Origin: Alphaproteobacteria bacterium
GTDB lineage: Bacteria; Pseudomonadota; Alphaproteobacteria; CAAHEQ01; UBA3637
Length of the DNA: 6,944 nt
Direction of reading: 5' to 3'
NCBI GenBank assembly: GCA_017513365.1
Contig: JAFXFY010000184.1
Span: forward strand, 1 to 6,944
Shown: one piece after another, positions 4,827 through 6,944 of the stretch
Position numbering within the stretch: the first letter of the stretch is position 1
Layout of the letters: the number at the start of each line of letters is the position of its first letter
Notes under the pieces: model-generated
Told to the model about the DNA's origin: nothing
What the model saw: the letters and a program-made list of their open reading frames with translations, nothing else
Database searches by the model: none
Translations under genes and position numbers: made by a program

Positions 4827-5735
4827 TTATTCCTCTGTCGGAACAACCATAGTTAGTTTTTGTAAAATCATATCTAATTTTTCCAATCCATCATAGGCAA
4901 TCACAACTTCTCCGCCTTTTCCATTCCATTTAATAGATACTTCCGTTTGCAATAAATTCGTTAATTCTGTTTCCAAAGCCATTAAATCACCATCTTTTTT
5001 ATAAACAGTTTCGGTCTTTTTAAACTGAGGCAAATTCGTTTTACGGGTTGTTTTTCCACCTTCAGACACAGCTAATTTTTCCGTTTGACGCACACTGAGG
5101 CCTTTGTTTACCACTTGTTGAGCCAATGTATCCGGATTTTTGGCATTCAATAACGCTCTGGCATGTCCAATACTAAGTTTTTTATCCGATACCATTGTTT
5201 TAATCGTATCCGGCAATTCCAATAAACGCATCATATTTGCCACATGAGAACGGCTTTTTCCCACCACTTTAGCCAGTTCATCTTGCGTATATTTAAATTC
5301 ATCCATTAATCGTTTATAGGCTTCAGCCTCTTCCAAAGGATTCAAATCCTCACGTTGTAAATTTTCAATTAAGGCAACTTCTAATGTAGCTTTATCATCA
5401 AAATCTTTAATAATTACAGGAACTTCTGTAAGACCAGCAATTTTAGAGGCACGAAAACGACGTTCACCGGCAATAATCTCATAAGCCGTTTCTCCTGTAG
5501 AACTTGGACGCACCAACAAAGGTTGCAACACTCCTTTTTCACGAATAGAACCAACTAAATCTACCAACGCTTCTTCTCTAAATACACGACGCGGTTGAAA
5601 CGGACTGGGCGCCAATTCATCAATTGGCAATATCACAATCCCACCTGCCCCGGCATTATAAGAAGAATCATTTAAGGGTAAATCCTCTCCCATCAATGCA
5701 CTTAAACCTTTACCTAATCCTAAATTTCTATCCAT
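4827..5735 (-). CDS. parB: Chromosome-partitioning protein ParB
   Basis: This encodes a 302-residue ParB, the CTP-dependent DNA clamp that loads at parS sites near the origin and spreads, working with ParA to move the origins apart. The N-terminus GLGKGLSALMG (6-16) is the conserved ParA-stimulating region. The CTP-binding domain follows, with LAPSPFQPRR (41-50), GVLQPLLVRP (68-77) and the GERRFRA motif (90-96), then ENLQRED (124-130). The helix-turn-helix that reads parS spans about 150-171 (TQDELAKVVGKSRSHVANMM). A linker (about 220-245) precedes the C-terminal dimerisation domain, where LLQTEVSIKW is typical. All key motifs are intact and length is normal. It starts 11 bp after parA, with AAGGAG (5748-5743) as ribosome binding site overlapping the parA stop, so the two are coupled. 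No terminator follows it. Confidence 0.97.
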   Translation of the reverse strand: MDRNLGLGKGLSALMGEDLPLNDSSYNAGAGGIVILPIDELAPSPFQPRRVFREEALVDLVGSIREKGVLQPLLVRPSSTGETAYEIIAGERRFRASKIAGLTEVPVIIKDFDDKATLEVALIENLQREDLNPLEEAEAYKRLMDEFKYTQDELAKVVGKSRSHVANMMRLLELPDTIKTMVSDKKLSIGHARALLNAKNPDTLAQQVVNKGLSVRQTEKLAVSEGGKTTRKTNLPQFKKTETVYKKDGDLMALETELTNLLQTEVSIKWNGKGGEVVIAYDGLEKLDMILQKLTMVVPTEE

Positions 5736-5746
5736 TTTTCAACTCC

Positions 5747-6553
5747 TTACATCGCTTGTTTTAAGTCAGAATTAGCCATTATTGCCAGTTCTCGTTTCAT
5801 TACTTCACTAGCTAAATTAATATAACTTTGTGCCCCTACACTACGAAAATCGTACAACATCACGGGTTTTCCATGAGATGGGGCCTCAGGAATACGCACA
5901 TTCCGTGGTATAACCGTATTATACACTTTATCACCAAAATAAGCTCGCACATCACCTACCACAGATTTTGATAAGTTAGAACGGCCATCATACATTGTCA
6001 TAACAATACCGTGTAAAGACAACTTGGGATTAAAGTTTCTTTTAATTTTTTCAATGGTTTTCATTAAATCAGCAACCCCCTCCAATGCCAAATATTCACA
6101 TTGAACTGGGATAATCACGCAGTCGGCCGCCACCAAAGCATTCATTGTCAGCAAACCAACAGCTGGCGGACAATCAATAAAGATATAATCATAATCTAAA
6201 TCGGCACTTAATGCTTTTTTCAAAAAGAATTGAGGTTGTCCGATACCCGCCAATTCAATATCCATCCCTAATAATTCTTGACTAGCAGGTAACACATCTA
6301 AATATGGAATTAACGTATGTTTAACACTATCCATCACCGTATCACGCCCCGTCATTACGGTGTACGAGTTTTTATCACCTTGAATGCGATGCAACCCAAC
6401 ACTAACAGTGGCATTCCCTTGAGGATCCAAATCCACAATCAAAACTTTTTTATGCAACGCCGCTAAAGCCGTAGCCAAATTAACAGATGTTGTTGTCTTC
6501 CCAACACCGCCTTTTTGATTAGAAACCGCAAATATTCTTGTTTTTTTATTCAT
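5747..6553 (-). CDS. parA: Chromosome-partitioning ATPase ParA
   Basis: This encodes a 268-residue Soj/ParA-type ATPase that binds DNA non-specifically as an ATP dimer and forms the gradient along which ParB-bound origins move. The deviant Walker A box KGGVGKTT (14-21), with signature Lys14, comes first, then the A' region VDLDPQGNAT (40-49) and Walker B FIDCPPAVG (125-133, Asp127). MYDGRSNLSKSV and IPRNVRIPEAPSHGKP are typical of chromosomal ParA. It has no N-terminal DNA-binding extension, which separates it from the larger plasmid ParA type. The ribosome binding site AGGAGG (6567-6562) is eight bases before ATG 6553 and lies within rsmG; the two genes overlap by 8 bp. Confidence 0.98.
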   Translation of the reverse strand: MNKKTRIFAVSNQKGGVGKTTTSVNLATALAALHKKVLIVDLDPQGNATVSVGLHRIQGDKNSYTVMTGRDTVMDSVKHTLIPYLDVLPASQELLGMDIELAGIGQPQFFLKKALSADLDYDYIFIDCPPAVGLLTMNALVAADCVIIPVQCEYLALEGVADLMKTIEKIKRNFNPKLSLHGIVMTMYDGRSNLSKSVVGDVRAYFGDKVYNTVIPRNVRIPEAPSHGKPVMLYDFRSVGAQSYINLASEVMKRELAIMANSDLKQAM

Positions 6554-6944
6554 ATTGAACGCCTCCTATTTTTAAAATATATGATTTTTTATGAGTCCGA
6601 CTGGGAATTTTTTCAATACAGCATTTATGCGTATTTTGAGCCAATTCCTCATCTACTCGTTCCCCTTTTAAGAACAAACATGTTGTTTGCTCAGTAATAA
6701 ATCCTTGTCCCAAAACAAACAATTCTTCTACTGTTTTCAAAGCTCTAGCCGTTACAACATCAACATTTTCCAAAACAACGCATTCCAAACGTTGATTAAT
6801 AACTTGAACCGGCAAATCAAATACACGAGCCACTTCACGCAAGAAAATACTTTTTTTAACATCACTTTCAATAAGATAAAACCGTTCAACTGGACCACCA
6901 ACTACCTTATTGATAATAGCTAATACAATTGCCGGAAAACCTCC
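6546..6944 (-). CDS. rsmG: 16S rRNA (guanine-527-N7)-methyltransferase RsmG, C-terminal part (5' end beyond window)
   Basis: The frame is open from the window edge to the TAA at 6548-6546, giving 132 residues of a protein usually about 200-210 long, so roughly the first 70 are missing. RsmG uses S-adenosylmethionine to methylate G527 of 16S rRNA. The visible part begins with GGFP, the end of the SAM-binding glycine motif. It continues with RFYLIESDVKKSIFLREVAR, where the Glu of LIES should contact the ribose of SAM, and VDVVTARAL, then CLFLKGERVDEEL. It ends IGGVQYE, the codons that also carry the parA ribosome binding site. The order rsmG-parA-parB is widespread in bacteria. Confidence 0.93.
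   Translation of the reverse strand, partial: GGFPAIVLAIINKVVGGPVERFYLIESDVKKSIFLREVARVFDLPVQVINQRLECVVLENVDVVTARALKTVEELFVLGQGFITEQTTCLFLKGERVDEELAQNTHKCCIEKIPSRTHKKSYILKIGGVQYE

Noticed and set aside
6515..6923. Two plus-strand open frames opposite parA and rsmG
   Set aside because: Antisense shadows of conserved genes with AT-driven composition.
1..6944. parS site near parAB
   Set aside because: No CACGTG-centred 16-bp palindrome of the parS type was seen on reading the window; it may lie outside.

Overview
The window is AT-rich chromosomal DNA of a Gram-negative bacterium, most likely an alphaproteobacterium. It carries the housekeeping block rsmG-parA-parB, an LPS-assembly lipoprotein gene (lptE) overlapping holA, and miaA. 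The protein sequences read as alphaproteobacterial: the ParA and ParB signature regions, the HolA N-terminus, and a MazE/MazF pair of a type common in that class. The low GC and the compact MiaA would fit a host-associated or reduced-genome lineage, but the genus cannot be named from this sequence.

Layout, left to right. Positions 1-735 (minus strand) hold the first 80 codons of holA, cut by the window edge, preceded by lptE, which overlaps it by 11 bp. A 93-bp divergent promoter region separates lptE from miaA (829-1662, plus strand). The miaA promoter appears to start transcription on the A of its ATG, so its mRNA would be leaderless. Next is a 335-bp non-coding stretch (1663-1997) with at least five copies of an 18-bp near-palindromic element, followed by a good sigma70-type promoter. 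That promoter drives a tight three-gene plus-strand operon (1998-4049): a 513-residue protein with two membrane segments and a long coiled coil, then a MazE-like antitoxin and a MazF-like toxin. A strong hairpin with A- and T-runs on either side (4063-4094) ends this operon and the converging minus-strand genes.

From 4093 to 6944 everything is on the minus strand. In transcription order it is rsmG (5' end missing), parA and parB, very tightly packed, then two unrecognised small genes of 130 and 75 codons. The 130-codon gene has a textbook promoter (consensus -35 and -10, 17-bp spacer) just after the parB stop. An 11-bp inverted repeat overlaps both the -10 element and the ribosome binding site of this gene.

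Functionally, rsmG-parA-parB is the standard chromosome-segregation cluster, holA and lptE are replication and outer-membrane genes, and miaA is tRNA modification. The centre looks like an accessory module placed beside the partition genes. It combines a membrane-anchored coiled-coil protein with a toxin-antitoxin pair in one operon downstream of an operator-like repeat array. The architecture of the 513-residue protein (two N-terminal membrane helices, long coiled coil, conserved-looking C-terminal domain) resembles polar landmark proteins such as Caulobacter TipN. That comparison rests on architecture and is a hypothesis. I see no tRNA, rRNA, insertion sequence, CRISPR array or parS site in the window.
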